A stretch of DNA of 64,000 nt, taken from NCBI GenBank assembly GCA_024401695.1, contig JAKSKN010000002.1, positions 186,001-250,000 on the forward strand, written 5' to 3'. The position numbers and the translations under genes were made by a program. The stretch is from Bacteroidales bacterium (GTDB taxonomy: Bacteria; Bacteroidota; Bacteroidia; Bacteroidales; UBA932). Below the pieces are notes generated by a model. That model was not told the DNA's origin and ran no database searches. It saw only the letters and a program-made list of their open reading frames with translations. Of the stretch, positions 42,561 through 51,931 are shown piece after piece; within the stretch, counting starts at the first letter, position 1; each line of letters opens with the position of its first letter.

Positions 42561-43168
42561 CCGATAACCTCAAGGAGAATCATCCGCGCCTCAAGCAACT
42601 CATAGTTGATTTTCTCTCAAGGAAAATCCATCCGCGTCCGCGAATCTGGACGAGATGGTTCATCAATCCGTTCTTCCACAAGCGTGGACGGGGCAGCAAA
42701 GTATGCCGCCACGCGCGCCTCGACGTCTTCCCCTGGCGTCAGTTTGAGCTCGGCAGTGGAGCCATCGTTGAAGACTTTGCAGTTGTAAACAACGGCGCGG
42801 GAGACGTGTTCATCGGCGAAAAATCGCGCATAGGCATTGGCAGCGTCGTGGTCGGCCCGGTCCGGATCGGTGACCGCACATCGCTTGGCCCGCACGTGCA
42901 CATTGCCGGGTTCAATCATACCTTTGAAGACGGCGACCGCGACTGGAATGAGCAGGGACTCACTTTCAGGGAAATAACAATCGGTGACGAATGCCTCATC
43001 GGAGCCAACACCTCCGTAATCGGCGGCGTACACATCGGGAACCGTGTTCAGGTAGGCGCCGGAAGCGTTGTCACGAAAGACCTGCCGGACCTCTGCGTTG
43101 CAGTCGGCAATCCCGCAAAGGTCATCAAACTCTACAACAAGGAAACAAAAATCTGGGAAAGAGTATGA
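42551..43168 (+). CDS. Hexapeptide-repeat acyltransferase
   Basis: A 205-residue left-handed beta-helix protein of the WcaF/maltose-acetyltransferase kind, predicted to O-acetylate a sugar of the repeat unit. Hexad repeats run from FELGSGAIVEDFAVVNNGAG through GEKSRIGIGSVVVGPVRIG to GDECLIGANTSVIGGVHIGN and VQVGAGSVVTKDLPD, with the catalytic His in GPHVHIAGFNH and the C-terminal VAVGNPAKVIK. It overlaps the flippase gene by 10 bases and the next transferase by 4 (ATGA). Acetylation here pairs logically with the deacetylase-like lipoprotein at 28.3 kb. Confidence 0.9.
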   Translation: MPIADNLKENHPRLKQLIVDFLSRKIHPRPRIWTRWFINPFFHKRGRGSKVCRHARLDVFPWRQFELGSGAIVEDFAVVNNGAGDVFIGEKSRIGIGSVVVGPVRIGDRTSLGPHVHIAGFNHTFEDGDRDWNEQGLTFREITIGDECLIGANTSVIGGVHIGNRVQVGAGSVVTKDLPDLCVAVGNPAKVIKLYNKETKIWERV

Positions 43169-44274
43169 AAATCCTGTTTCTGGTCTATCACGCACTGGCG
43201 GAATACAGCGGAATCAGCAAGAAGATTCTTGCCCAGGTCGAAGGCTTGAGAGAATGTGGTGCAGAGGTCACCCTCTGTACCCTGCATTTTCCCGGGGACG
43301 GCACCCAGCAGCGGGTGTGCAACGGCGAGCCTATCCGCACGTTCGGCAGGGGCATCCGCGCCAAAATCGTAAAGCGCGTGTCTTATTCCGATATCCTGGA
43401 CTATGTGGAGAAAAACGCGATAGATGCAGTCTATATACGTTATGACATAAACTCCGACCCTTTTACCGCTGCCTTGGCTGGAAGGCTCCACAGACGTGGT
43501 GTGAAGGTGATTGTTGAGATTCCGACCTGGCCGTATGATGGAGAATTCAAGGGGCAGAGCGCGAAGCTGAAGGCTCAGCTGTACGTTGACAAAATGTTCC
43601 GCCACTCCTTTTTCAAGCACTGTGACAGCGTGGTGACGTACGCCGGCTGCAGGGAAATATTCGGCCGCCCCGCGATCAACATCAGCAACGGTGTGGATTT
43701 CGGCAAGGTCAAGCTCACCGCAAAGCCATTCGCGGGAGAGGAGTTGCATATGCTTTCCGTCGCCAATATCCACCTTTGGCACGGTCTGGACAGGCTTATC
43801 GCCGGAATGGCGCTTCACAAGGACGTGCCGGCCGTGCTTCACATCGTGGGGGACGGTCTTCCGGAGATAATCGAAGGCTACCGCAAACAGGCTGAAGATG
43901 CCGGCATTTCCGACAGGGTATGCATCCTGGGCCCTCTTTACGGTGAACGCCTCGATGAGGAATTTGCCTGGGCGAACGTTGCCGTGGGCAGTCTTGGCCG
44001 TCACCGCAGCGGTATTTCCGATATTAAGACACTTAAGAATCGCGAGTATGCGGCACGTGGTTTCCTGTTCTTCTACTCCGAGAATGACACGGATTTCGAT
44101 GATGCTGCGTACGTGCTCAAGGTGCCGGCCGATGAAAGCCCGGTTGACGTCAGGGCAATCAGAGAATTCGTAGAGGCACAAATAATGACTCCCGAAGAAA
44201 TCCGGGAGTCTGTCAAGTCATTGAGCTGGGCAGCTCAGATGAATAAAGTAATCACTAAGGCCGGCCTTTCTTGA
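43165..44274 (+). CDS. Family 4-type glycosyltransferase
   Basis: A 369-residue GT-B protein: MKILFLVYHALAEYSGISKKI at the start (Gly-rich acceptor loop), AVYIRYDINSDPF, VIVEIPTWPYDGE, the hinge INISNGVDFGKVKL, MLSVANIHLWHGLDRLIAGM in the donor domain, LHIVGDGLPEI and the late SDIKTLKNREYAARG, where many GT4 enzymes carry their EX7E motif. Here that motif is not in standard form, so the protein is a diverged member. ATG at 43165 overlaps the acyltransferase stop. It is the last plus-strand gene of the cluster, and its end overlaps the convergent GT2 gene by 20 bases. Confidence 0.82.
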   Translation: MKILFLVYHALAEYSGISKKILAQVEGLRECGAEVTLCTLHFPGDGTQQRVCNGEPIRTFGRGIRAKIVKRVSYSDILDYVEKNAIDAVYIRYDINSDPFTAALAGRLHRRGVKVIVEIPTWPYDGEFKGQSAKLKAQLYVDKMFRHSFFKHCDSVVTYAGCREIFGRPAINISNGVDFGKVKLTAKPFAGEELHMLSVANIHLWHGLDRLIAGMALHKDVPAVLHIVGDGLPEIIEGYRKQAEDAGISDRVCILGPLYGERLDEEFAWANVAVGSLGRHRSGISDIKTLKNREYAARGFLFFYSENDTDFDDAAYVLKVPADESPVDVRAIREFVEAQIMTPEEIRESVKSLSWAAQMNKVITKAGLS

Positions 44275-45184
44275 ACAGGAAACTGATGAATGGCCTGAGC
44301 TTGAATGAGTATGGATATTTGTGAAGGATTGCGAAAGCGATTCTGCATTTTGTCCAGAAGTCAAGCTTTCCGCCATTGTGCATCAGCGAGAGCATATAAT
44401 TGGATATCAGATTTCTCCGCACGGTCAGGCATTCCGGCCTGCGGCCTTCTCTCCGGACGTCTTTCGCCACGGTAAGATATCCCTCAACGTTCTTTTTTGA
44501 GAAGACTCTGGTCATCGTGGAATCGTCGTGAATACGGCGGTGGTAGAACTCTCTTGGCAGACCTTTCACCCTGTCGGCATTGAAATATGCCAATGCCGAG
44601 AAAAGTTCGTCTTCGTGTATGATGCCGTCCTTGAAACGGAGGGCATTCTTCATAAGGAAGGTCCTGCGGAACAGGGACATACACACGGAACAACGGTATA
44701 ATTTCCTACTAAGCATATCGCTCATCACTACCGGTCCCGGCTGTGCGTGGGGATATAATGCGCCTCTATGGTAATCGAACCATTTGTCTTTGCTTTCCGG
44801 AATCTGTCCGTCAGCGTTGAACGACACGGCGTCGAAAAAAACAAAATCCAGATTGTTCTTGTCACATTCGGTTACGCAAGATTCCAGCGTGTCCGGATCA
44901 ATCCAGTCATCGCTGTCCAGAAAATAGATATAGTCGCCGGCGGCTATATCGAGTCCGTCATTCCTTGCCGAGGCCTGTCCCGCGTTCTTCTTGGTCAGGA
45001 CAATCATATCCAGTTTTGATGTCCATTCTTGCAGAATCTCTGCACTGTTGTCTGTGGAGCCGTCATCAATGGCAATGACTTCGATGTTGCTTAAGGTCTG
45101 TTCCTTGAGCGACATCAAAGCCTTCTCCAGATACTTTCCGGTATTGTAAACCGGGATGATTACACTTACTCTTGGTCTGATCAT
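44255..45184 (-). CDS. Family 2 glycosyltransferase
   Basis: A 309-residue GT-A enzyme with VSVIIPVYNTGKYLEKALMS, VIAIDDGSTDNSAEILQEW, NAGQASARNDGLDIAAGDYI and YFLDSDDWIDPDTLE (metal-binding Asp residues), IIHEDELFSALAYF (catalytic Asp-Glu) and a C-terminal helical tail. The start at 45184 is chosen over an upstream Met at 45256 because MIRPRVSVIIPVYN is the normal family N-terminus and it overlaps the preceding EEP gene by 4 bases. It is the last gene of a three-gene minus-strand unit that faces the main cluster, and probably acts on the same polymer. Confidence 0.9.
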   Translation of the reverse strand: MIRPRVSVIIPVYNTGKYLEKALMSLKEQTLSNIEVIAIDDGSTDNSAEILQEWTSKLDMIVLTKKNAGQASARNDGLDIAAGDYIYFLDSDDWIDPDTLESCVTECDKNNLDFVFFDAVSFNADGQIPESKDKWFDYHRGALYPHAQPGPVVMSDMLSRKLYRCSVCMSLFRRTFLMKNALRFKDGIIHEDELFSALAYFNADRVKGLPREFYHRRIHDDSTMTRVFSKKNVEGYLTVAKDVRREGRRPECLTVRRNLISNYMLSLMHNGGKLDFWTKCRIAFAILHKYPYSFKLRPFISFLFKKGRP

Positions 45185-46050
45185 TTCTTTTCCAGTGTTG
45201 AAATTACCATTCGGTGGTCGCTGATATAATCTTCGCAAATCACGCAGTCGATGCAATCAAACGACTTGTCGTGAAGAACGTAATCGATTCGCAATATATC
45301 CCGCAGCATCCGGTATGTGGCGCCATTCCCTTTGCCTTTTTCGAGGTAGGTGTCCTTGAGCGTGTTTTTCTTCACGAGCCTGTAAACCTTGCTGTATGGG
45401 ACTGAATTGAAGTCTCCGGCAACGATGACAGGGTATTCGGACGCATCGATGACACGGCGGAGAGCCCTTGCCTGGGAACTGCGGACCTCCTCATTCGCCT
45501 TCAGTACATAGCCCAGTGCGAAACTTGTCTTGGCCTCATCGTCAACCGCATTGAAGCCGGTGGTCTGGAGATGTGCTGAAATCATAGTAACGGGCTCTCC
45601 GTTGAATTCTATGTGCGAGGTGAGGTAGGTGTTGTTGCTGCCCGGGAAGGTCGTCAACTCATAATCAAGAACAGGATATCTTGAAATGACCGCCTGTTCG
45701 CCATCAGTTATCACATAATCAAATTCCTGAGCCAGAAGATTCCTGAATTCTTCGCCTGAGAACCATTTGGACTGAAAATACTCCTGAAGGAACATTACGT
45801 CAATGTCATTGATTCCGGCAATGGACAGAAGATATTCGGACGCGTCTTCCGGGGTTTTCAGATACCTGAAGGCATTGATGTTGACAGTTGCGACCCTGAT
45901 GCTTGATCCGTTCTTGGCTTGCAGCGTGCCTCGTGACCCGGGCCGGGAAAGGCACAGGAACCAATAAGCGCATGCGAGAAGCAGGATTGTAAATGTGAGA
46001 ATGACCAGAAATCTGGCAAACGGATGAGAGCACCTTCTGTTTCTTTTCAT
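45181..46050 (-). CDS. Membrane-anchored endonuclease/exonuclease/phosphatase-family protein
   Basis: A 289-residue protein with one N-terminal TM helix (about 12-33), so its catalytic domain is periplasmic. The EEP fold is complete: ATVNINAFRYL (metal Asn), VMFLQEYF (metal Glu), MISAHLQTTGF (His), VIVAGDFNSVPYS (Asp-x-Asn), RIDYVL and the final YISDHRMVISTL (Asp-His). The family cleaves phosphodiester bonds in DNA, lipids or other substrates; the periplasmic position and glycosyltransferase neighbours argue against a DNA-repair role. ATG at 46050 is preferred to one at 46092 that would overlap the upstream gene by 38 bases. The substrate is unknown. Confidence 0.85.
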   Translation of the reverse strand: MKRNRRCSHPFARFLVILTFTILLLACAYWFLCLSRPGSRGTLQAKNGSSIRVATVNINAFRYLKTPEDASEYLLSIAGINDIDVMFLQEYFQSKWFSGEEFRNLLAQEFDYVITDGEQAVISRYPVLDYELTTFPGSNNTYLTSHIEFNGEPVTMISAHLQTTGFNAVDDEAKTSFALGYVLKANEEVRSSQARALRRVIDASEYPVIVAGDFNSVPYSKVYRLVKKNTLKDTYLEKGKGNGATYRMLRDILRIDYVLHDKSFDCIDCVICEDYISDHRMVISTLEKK

Positions 46051-46054
46051 AACA

Positions 46055-47221
46055 CTAAGCTCTTCGGGCCTTTTCCCAGGCAGCATTGCCATTGAAGCTT
46101 ACATAATATTTCAGGCCGGCAAAAGTGGTCAGGTTTGCGAACAGAAAATAGTAAGGGACGTGGAATTTGCTCTTCTTTCCCTTCTTGTCAGCAAAATATC
46201 CGGCGAATGCGCACAGATAGAACAGGACCTGCAGGATGAGGGTGACGGTGTACAGCACGGGGCCGCCAAGACATACGATTGCGATGTTCAGGGGCAGAAG
46301 CAAAACAAGAAGGGAAGGTGTAAGCACCCATCTGAGCACGCGGTGGGAACCGAACTGGAAGGCCACGACGCCGTACTTGAATGGGTTGAGCAGGTCGCGC
46401 AGCTTGCTGGTGGCCTGGAAGCCGCCTGCACTCAGTCGCACCTTGCGCTTGCGCTCCTCGGCAATGTTTGCCGACGGCCTCTCACAGGCGTATGCGTCGG
46501 CGCAATAGGCAATACGGTAACCTTTGCGTACAATACCCATCGACAGTATCATATCGTCGACAAGCACGTCCGGTTCGATGTCTTCCCAAAGCTCGCGGCG
46601 TATTGCAATGAGCTCTCCGACTGCACCCATAGTGGAATACAGACGGTCATCAAGCTTCTTGAGGGCACACTCGTATTTCCAGTAGAGACCTTCGGTCCCG
46701 GCGGCGGAGTCGCCGTCCGAAAGGACGCGCTTTTCGCCGCAGACGCATCCGACCTCAGGGTCGTCGAATTTGCGTATGATGCGGTAGATGCTTTCGGCGT
46801 TCAGGATGGTGTTCGCATCCGTCATTATGACATACGGGGTGGAGACGTACTGCATCGCACGGTTCAGCGCGGCGCTTTTGCCGCGACGCCGGTCATCGTG
46901 CAGTACTGTGTTTTCAGGATACCCGCGCAAGAGGTCCGGCGTGGAGTCGGTCGAGCCGTCCGTGACCCACACGAAGTGAATCTTCTCCTTCGGATATTGC
47001 AGTGACCTGCAGTTTTCCATCTTTTCGGCTATGCAGGACTCTTCGTTATATGCAGCTATGAGAAGCGTGACGTCGGGATATTCCACTTCGACGGGATGTG
47101 ACGGTCTGGGACGCAGGGCCTCGCGTATCCGGACAGCCACCCAAAGGACTATGCCATACCCGAAGAAAGTGTAGAACACTATGATTGCAAATATCCAGAA
47201 AAGTATTATCAATGCGGTCAT
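46055..47221 (-). CDS. Membrane-bound family 2 glycosyltransferase (IcaA/chitin-synthase-like)
   Basis: A 388-residue inner-membrane enzyme with an N-terminal TM helix (about 5-28) and three C-terminal helices (about 295-375). The catalytic core has VTLLIAAYNEESCIAEKMEN, VWVTDGSTDSTPDLL, RRGKSAALNRAM, YVIMTDANTIL (DxD-like), PDVLVDDMILSMGIVRKGYR (catalytic Asp) and a KRKVRLSAGGFQA segment at the place of QxxRW. Such enzymes can polymerise and extrude simple polysaccharides. It is the first gene of the minus-strand unit and diverges from the sensor kinase genes, 71 bases apart. Confidence 0.88.
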   Translation of the reverse strand: MTALIILFWIFAIIVFYTFFGYGIVLWVAVRIREALRPRPSHPVEVEYPDVTLLIAAYNEESCIAEKMENCRSLQYPKEKIHFVWVTDGSTDSTPDLLRGYPENTVLHDDRRRGKSAALNRAMQYVSTPYVIMTDANTILNAESIYRIIRKFDDPEVGCVCGEKRVLSDGDSAAGTEGLYWKYECALKKLDDRLYSTMGAVGELIAIRRELWEDIEPDVLVDDMILSMGIVRKGYRIAYCADAYACERPSANIAEERKRKVRLSAGGFQATSKLRDLLNPFKYGVVAFQFGSHRVLRWVLTPSLLVLLLPLNIAIVCLGGPVLYTVTLILQVLFYLCAFAGYFADKKGKKSKFHVPYYFLFANLTTFAGLKYYVSFNGNAAWEKARRA

Positions 47222-47243
47222 TGGTCAAAAGTATTCATTATTA

Positions 47244-47251
47244 CAAATTTA
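47244..47251 (-). promoter_or_regulatory. Candidate -7 box for the minus-strand glycosyltransferase unit
   Basis: Minus-strand TAAATTTG, an exact TAnnTTTG match, 22 bases before the ATG at 47221. The very AT-rich 71-base gap must also hold the promoter of the divergent sensor-kinase operon, for which I see no clear box. Confidence 0.45.
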
Positions 47252-47292
47252 AACATTTTTTATATAATAGGAAAATTATTAATTTTACGGAA

Positions 47293-49656
47293 ATGAAAGT
47301 CAGCGGTATGTCAAGAGTTGCCATTTTTCGCATAATAATTGCGGCTGCGTTCTTCGGACCGCTGGCCGCCGTTGGTTGCCGGCCTGTGTACACGCAGGAA
47401 AAGCGCTCATTCGTCTGTATCCACTCATATGATGACTCGGGACAGGATGGGGAGTATTTCCGCAGTTATATGAACGACGCTTTCAAGCGTCAGAAAATCA
47501 ATGCCGACGTCACCCATATCTATCTTGACCTGATTACCGAGGAAGAACCGGCTGAATCATTATATGGCGACGTGGCGCATTTCGTTCAGGCGGTGCTCGA
47601 TTGCAAGCCGGAGGTCCTGCTGATCAACGATGACCTTGCAATGGAGTACATTTACAACAAATGCGACACATTGCTCAAGACACAGCCGGCCGTATTTGCC
47701 GGCGTGAGCGCTCCGCGCCATTGGGATCGCGGCATATTTCCGCTTATCAGCGGTATAACCGACCGCGTGAGCCTGTCGGCGAATTGCGAGTTGCTCAATC
47801 AGATTACCGGAACGCACAGTGTTATGGTGGAACTTGGCTTCGGCGGATATCAGGACAGGCTGCGCAGGCTCCTTTTTGACAATATCGGCGATACTACGCG
47901 CTTTGTGAACAATGCTGATTTCTATATTGACCATCTGAGCGAGGATTCCATTCAGAAACAATATGGCGGGCTGATGGTGGTCAGTTTCCTCTCGATGGAG
48001 AACCCTGAGGACAATCGCATGCTAGGTACTGATGCGGAAGAAGGGCTCTTGAATTCCAGGCTTGCAAAAATCAGCGCCACGACGTCCAGCATCAACCAGA
48101 TACAGGTCAAGTATGACATTTTCAGCAACGAAGTCATTGACTCGGACCCAAGACCCCAGGTTACTTCCATAAGGGAACAATTCGGCAGTGAAGGCAAGAA
48201 AATCGACAAAAAGGTGCGTACCCGTTTCCTTTGCGGCTATTTTACCAGTGTGGAGACCCAGATTGACGATCAGGTGGGATATGCGGCCCGCATCATAGAA
48301 GGTGCTCCGCCTGCATCCCTTCCTCTTATTTTTCACGACCAGAATTTCTATATGGACTGGATCGCCATGACAAAGTGTGATCCGCCTCTCGGCTACGATG
48401 AATACAAGAGTAAGTTCACTATCATCAACGCCCCGTTCAACGTAAGTCACAGACGGCTTTTTATAGTTGGCATAGTCCTTCTTACTTTGCTGGCCCTGGG
48501 GCTTGTCATCTGCCTGAGTGTCGTTTTCCTGCGTAAAAAGAAACGGCAGAAAAAACAGCAGATTGAGACATTGCGTACGGAAATCGAAAAGCGTACCCTT
48601 ACCCTGGAAGACCTTGAGACCGGGTTCTTTATGCTGAAGGGCAGAACCATCACGTTCTATTTCGGGTTCGCCCAAAAGCAGGGTCTTCAGTACGACTCGA
48701 TGTCCCTTGACGATTTGAGATGGGCTGTCCATCCCGACAGTGTCGGAATTTTCCGGGATATTCTGGCAGACCCTAACGGAAAGACCAAGAAAAGCAAGAT
48801 CCGCATCCGGCTGGATTTCAACGGCAAGGGATGGCATTGGTGGAATCTGTATTTCGACACAATGGAATCTGACAAGAATGCAATCGTCGGAAGTATCATC
48901 AATATCGATGATGTGGCAAAATTGGAGGCGCAAGCCCTTGATGCGGCCATCAAGGCTGAAGAAGTCCTGTCAAAAGAGAACTTCATCGCCAATATCACCC
49001 ACGACATCCGCACCCCTCTGAATGCGATTACCGGATTTTCCGAGCTTCTCCTTGATCCGGGTCAGACACCTGAGGATCGCGCCGAGTATATGGATATCAT
49101 CAGCACCAATACAGAGCAGATGATCAACCTTCTTGAAGAAGCGGCTGTCATGCAGTCTGACAGTACTGAGTCCATGTCATTCAAATTCAGGGAAGTCAAT
49201 CTTCCGAAACTTGTAGATGACAGTTACAAGACCAATAAGATACTGTGCCCTCAGCATCTGGTTCTGAAATATGAACCGGACTCCCGCACGGACGTGATGG
49301 TCCGCTGCGACCCCGTCCGCACTACACAGGTCATCAACAACTTCCTCAGCAATGCATTCAAATATACCCCATCCGGAAGCGTCACTTTCGGTTGGGAGAT
49401 GACTGACAACGGGACTATGGCGAAAGTGTATGTCAAGGACACGGGAGTGGGAATCAGCGATGAGGACAAGAAGGTCATCGGAGAGCGTTTCGGTATGGCT
49501 AAGGGCAACCGCAAGGGGACAGGCCTTGGCCTCGACATCTGCCAGAAAATCATTTCTGCAGAAGACGGAGAATATGGATTTGAAAGTGAATTGGGCAAGG
49601 GAAGCTGCTTCCATTTCAGCCTGCCGGTCCTGGTAAAAGAAGAAAAACAGGCGTGA
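47293..49656 (+). CDS. Sensor histidine kinase with ABC-substrate-binding-like periplasmic domain
   Basis: A 787-residue membrane kinase. The N-terminus (MKVSGMSRVAIFRIII) ends in a lipobox-like AAVGC; the periplasmic part (about 35-380) resembles the ABC_sub_bind family (RSFVCIHSYDDSGQDGEYF, PEVLLINDDLAMEYIYN, PAVFAGVSAPRHWD). A TM helix (about 388-412) leads to a PAS-like domain (about 435-540), then HisKA with FIANITHDIRTPLNAITGF (His near 573) and an intact ATPase domain: VINNFLSNAFKYTPSG, VKDTGVGIS, GTGLGLDICQKI. There is no receiver or DNA-binding output, so it needs a partner protein. It is followed after one base by a paralogous kinase. The start is the first Met that leaves an intact signal; the frame is open further upstream. 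Confidence 0.9.
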   Translation: MKVSGMSRVAIFRIIIAAAFFGPLAAVGCRPVYTQEKRSFVCIHSYDDSGQDGEYFRSYMNDAFKRQKINADVTHIYLDLITEEEPAESLYGDVAHFVQAVLDCKPEVLLINDDLAMEYIYNKCDTLLKTQPAVFAGVSAPRHWDRGIFPLISGITDRVSLSANCELLNQITGTHSVMVELGFGGYQDRLRRLLFDNIGDTTRFVNNADFYIDHLSEDSIQKQYGGLMVVSFLSMENPEDNRMLGTDAEEGLLNSRLAKISATTSSINQIQVKYDIFSNEVIDSDPRPQVTSIREQFGSEGKKIDKKVRTRFLCGYFTSVETQIDDQVGYAARIIEGAPPASLPLIFHDQNFYMDWIAMTKCDPPLGYDEYKSKFTIINAPFNVSHRRLFIVGIVLLTLLALGLVICLSVVFLRKKKRQKKQQIETLRTEIEKRTLTLEDLETGFFMLKGRTITFYFGFAQKQGLQYDSMSLDDLRWAVHPDSVGIFRDILADPNGKTKKSKIRIRLDFNGKGWHWWNLYFDTMESDKNAIVGSIINIDDVAKLEAQALDAAIKAEEVLSKENFIANITHDIRTPLNAITGFSELLLDPGQTPEDRAEYMDIISTNTEQMINLLEEAAVMQSDSTESMSFKFREVNLPKLVDDSYKTNKILCPQHLVLKYEPDSRTDVMVRCDPVRTTQVINNFLSNAFKYTPSGSVTFGWEMTDNGTMAKVYVKDTGVGISDEDKKVIGERFGMAKGNRKGTGLGLDICQKIISAEDGEYGFESELGKGSCFHFSLPVLVKEEKQA

Positions 49657-49657
49657 T

Positions 49658-51931
49658 ATGAAAAAGTTTGCATTTATTCTGAGTGCCAGCATTCTTGTGG
49701 CGACCTTGTTTTCCTGCTCGCACCACTACGAGTCGGAAGATTTCGTGCCCGAATACTCCGGGAAAGTGCTCGTGATGTTGAATCTTGACTCAACTTATTA
49801 TGCAAGAGTCGGTTATGAGGATCATCTGAAAGCATCGATTCGAAGCAATGGGGCCAATCCTGAAATGCGGTTCGTTTACCAGTGCGGCATCCAGCCTGTC
49901 ATATACCAAGAATGCCACAGGCGTCTTGAAGAAATTGCGGCACAAGGTTGGGAGCCGGACATTGTATGTGTGTCTGAAGACAGACTGCTCGACAATATCC
50001 TTTCCGGACGTTTTGACCCCTGGCTCGATTTTTCGGGCGCCAAATACCCGATTATCGCCGCCGGTCTTCATTGCCCGAATTGGGCACTGATAAACGAATA
50101 TGGAAACATTGCCGTCTGTACAGACCTGATAGACTTCGAATCGAATCTTCTGCTTGCGAAATCAATCTCGGGAAGTAGCGTCGTCACAATAGAACTTGAC
50201 TATACGGCTTATGACCTTCGCCTGCGTGAGCGTCTCAATCAGGCAACAAACAGACCTCCGTTCGTGAACAACTCCGATTTCCACGTCCGCAGCATGAAAA
50301 TCAGCGAAATGGAAAAGTTGTTTCACGACTCGATACTCATCAACGTATTCTCGAACGCCAATCCTGAGAAGAACAATTTTCACGATGACCCGAAATTGTT
50401 CCGCAAGCGTGTGTTGCAAACCGTGGGTTCGGCAACCTATCTCTCCGCCAAAAAGGACCTTGACAGCGACAATGTGCTGAACCATTCCACAAAGCCACAG
50501 TTCACAGCGGTACGCGAAGGTTTCCATGATGGTACAGGTCATTTGCTGTGCGGCTATTTCGCATCCTATGAAACCGTTGCGAACGACCAGGGAGCATATG
50601 TGGCAAAGGTGCTGGACGGTACAAATACGGGGGAGTTGCCAATCCTTGCCCACAAGCGTGACTATTATGCGGACTGGGAGTCAATGATCCTTGCGGGGTA
50701 CAAACTCAAGACATTCAAGAATCCGGAAGAGAATGGCGCAAATATCGGGTTCAGGGTAGTCGGAGTGCCGTTCACCGTTGAATATCACTTGATGATTCGG
50801 ACCATGCAGCTGTTGGCTGCGCTTATTATCCTGCTTTTCTGCATACGGATTTCGAGGTACGCATATCAGCGTCCGTTCAAGAAGATGGATGCTGAACTGG
50901 AGAAACTCAATCAGGATTTTATGCTTTTTTCATCAGCTGTCCAGAACTCCGACTGCATCTTCACCAGCAAGAAAGAGGAAGTCGTAGCTCTTCGGGACAG
51001 GATGCACCCGGATGAGACAGTTGTTCTCAACAATATCTTGTATGGTTCATCTGGAGGCAAGGATGCCGAAAGTCCCATCATCAGGCTGACCGATGACGAT
51101 GGAAAGACCTGGCGCAGATGGCAGTTCCGACGCGGTACCATCGTCGGAGGAAGTCGGGAAGATCTACCGGGTGTCTTCATTGATGTGGAAGAGACCTATA
51201 AGTATAAAGAGCAGATGGCCCGTAACGCGGAAATTGCGGAGCAGATTCGCCTGAAGGAGAACTTTGTGAAGAACATCACGCATGAGATCAGAACGCCGCT
51301 CAACGCCATCGTCGGATTCTCCCAGATTTTGGGAATGGATGACGGTAGCATGACGGACTCCGAGCGTGAGGAGATTGCAAAATACGTTCACGAAAGCAAT
51401 ACCGATCTCTGTCGTATCATTGACGTGATTCTTAAATTCTCAAGGCTGGAGAGCGGCAGGATTGATTTCGATCCGGAGGATACGAACATTGCCGATATGA
51501 TGACTTCCATATATGAAAACTGGAAGGGGGAGGCGCCTCCTTCCATCGACTTTATTCTACATCGTGGCCGCCAGAACGTGTTTGCAATGATAGACAGGCG
51601 CAGCCTCAGGGATATTATGGGACAGTATCTGAGCAATGCTCTGAAATTCACGACAAGCGGCTACGTGAAACTCGGCTGGGACTTCAATCTTGATGATGAT
51701 ACCGTGCTGCTCTATGTTGAAGATACTGGAAAGGGCATCAGTCAGGAGAAACGCAAGTTTATTTACAACATGTTCTGGAAGGACGATATGTTCGTTACCG
51801 GTGTAGGACTTGGACTTGCATTGGCGAAAACATACACTAAAAAAATGAACGGAGAGATTATCCTTCAGACAAAGGAGGGCATAGGCAGTCTGTTTGGGTC
51901 GCGTTTCAAAGCTCGGATAGGTAATCTATGA
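49658..51931 (+). CDS. Second sensor histidine kinase, paralogue of the preceding gene
   Basis: A 757-residue kinase with the same architecture but low similarity in the sensor part. The signal MKKFAFILSASILVATLFSC has a lipobox Cys; the periplasmic domain (about 35-365) has PDIVCVSEDRLLDNI and YPIIAAGLHCPNWALI, aligning with the neighbour's substrate-binding-like fold. TM helix near 378-400, PAS-like segment, HisKA with FVKNITHEIRTPLNAIVGF, and ATPase domain with IMGQYLSNALKFTTSG, VEDTGKGIS and GVGLGLALAK, all intact. No receiver or output domain. One base separates it from the first kinase, and its stop overlaps the CotH gene start (ATGA). The tandem suggests two ligands or a heterodimer. 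Confidence 0.9.
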   Translation: MKKFAFILSASILVATLFSCSHHYESEDFVPEYSGKVLVMLNLDSTYYARVGYEDHLKASIRSNGANPEMRFVYQCGIQPVIYQECHRRLEEIAAQGWEPDIVCVSEDRLLDNILSGRFDPWLDFSGAKYPIIAAGLHCPNWALINEYGNIAVCTDLIDFESNLLLAKSISGSSVVTIELDYTAYDLRLRERLNQATNRPPFVNNSDFHVRSMKISEMEKLFHDSILINVFSNANPEKNNFHDDPKLFRKRVLQTVGSATYLSAKKDLDSDNVLNHSTKPQFTAVREGFHDGTGHLLCGYFASYETVANDQGAYVAKVLDGTNTGELPILAHKRDYYADWESMILAGYKLKTFKNPEENGANIGFRVVGVPFTVEYHLMIRTMQLLAALIILLFCIRISRYAYQRPFKKMDAELEKLNQDFMLFSSAVQNSDCIFTSKKEEVVALRDRMHPDETVVLNNILYGSSGGKDAESPIIRLTDDDGKTWRRWQFRRGTIVGGSREDLPGVFIDVEETYKYKEQMARNAEIAEQIRLKENFVKNITHEIRTPLNAIVGFSQILGMDDGSMTDSEREEIAKYVHESNTDLCRIIDVILKFSRLESGRIDFDPEDTNIADMMTSIYENWKGEAPPSIDFILHRGRQNVFAMIDRRSLRDIMGQYLSNALKFTTSGYVKLGWDFNLDDDTVLLYVEDTGKGISQEKRKFIYNMFWKDDMFVTGVGLGLALAKTYTKKMNGEIILQTKEGIGSLFGSRFKARIGNL

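Noticed and set aside
43132..44181. Open frame of 349 codons on the minus strand opposite the GT4-type gene
   Set aside because: The plus-strand frame has the family motifs and an ATGA overlap with the gene before it; this frame has neither.
44187..44210. Perfect 8-bp inverted repeat GACTCCCG/CGGGAGTC near the 3' end of the GT4-type gene
   Set aside because: It lies inside the coding region about 65 bases before the stop and lacks a T tract, so it is not a convincing terminator; probably chance.
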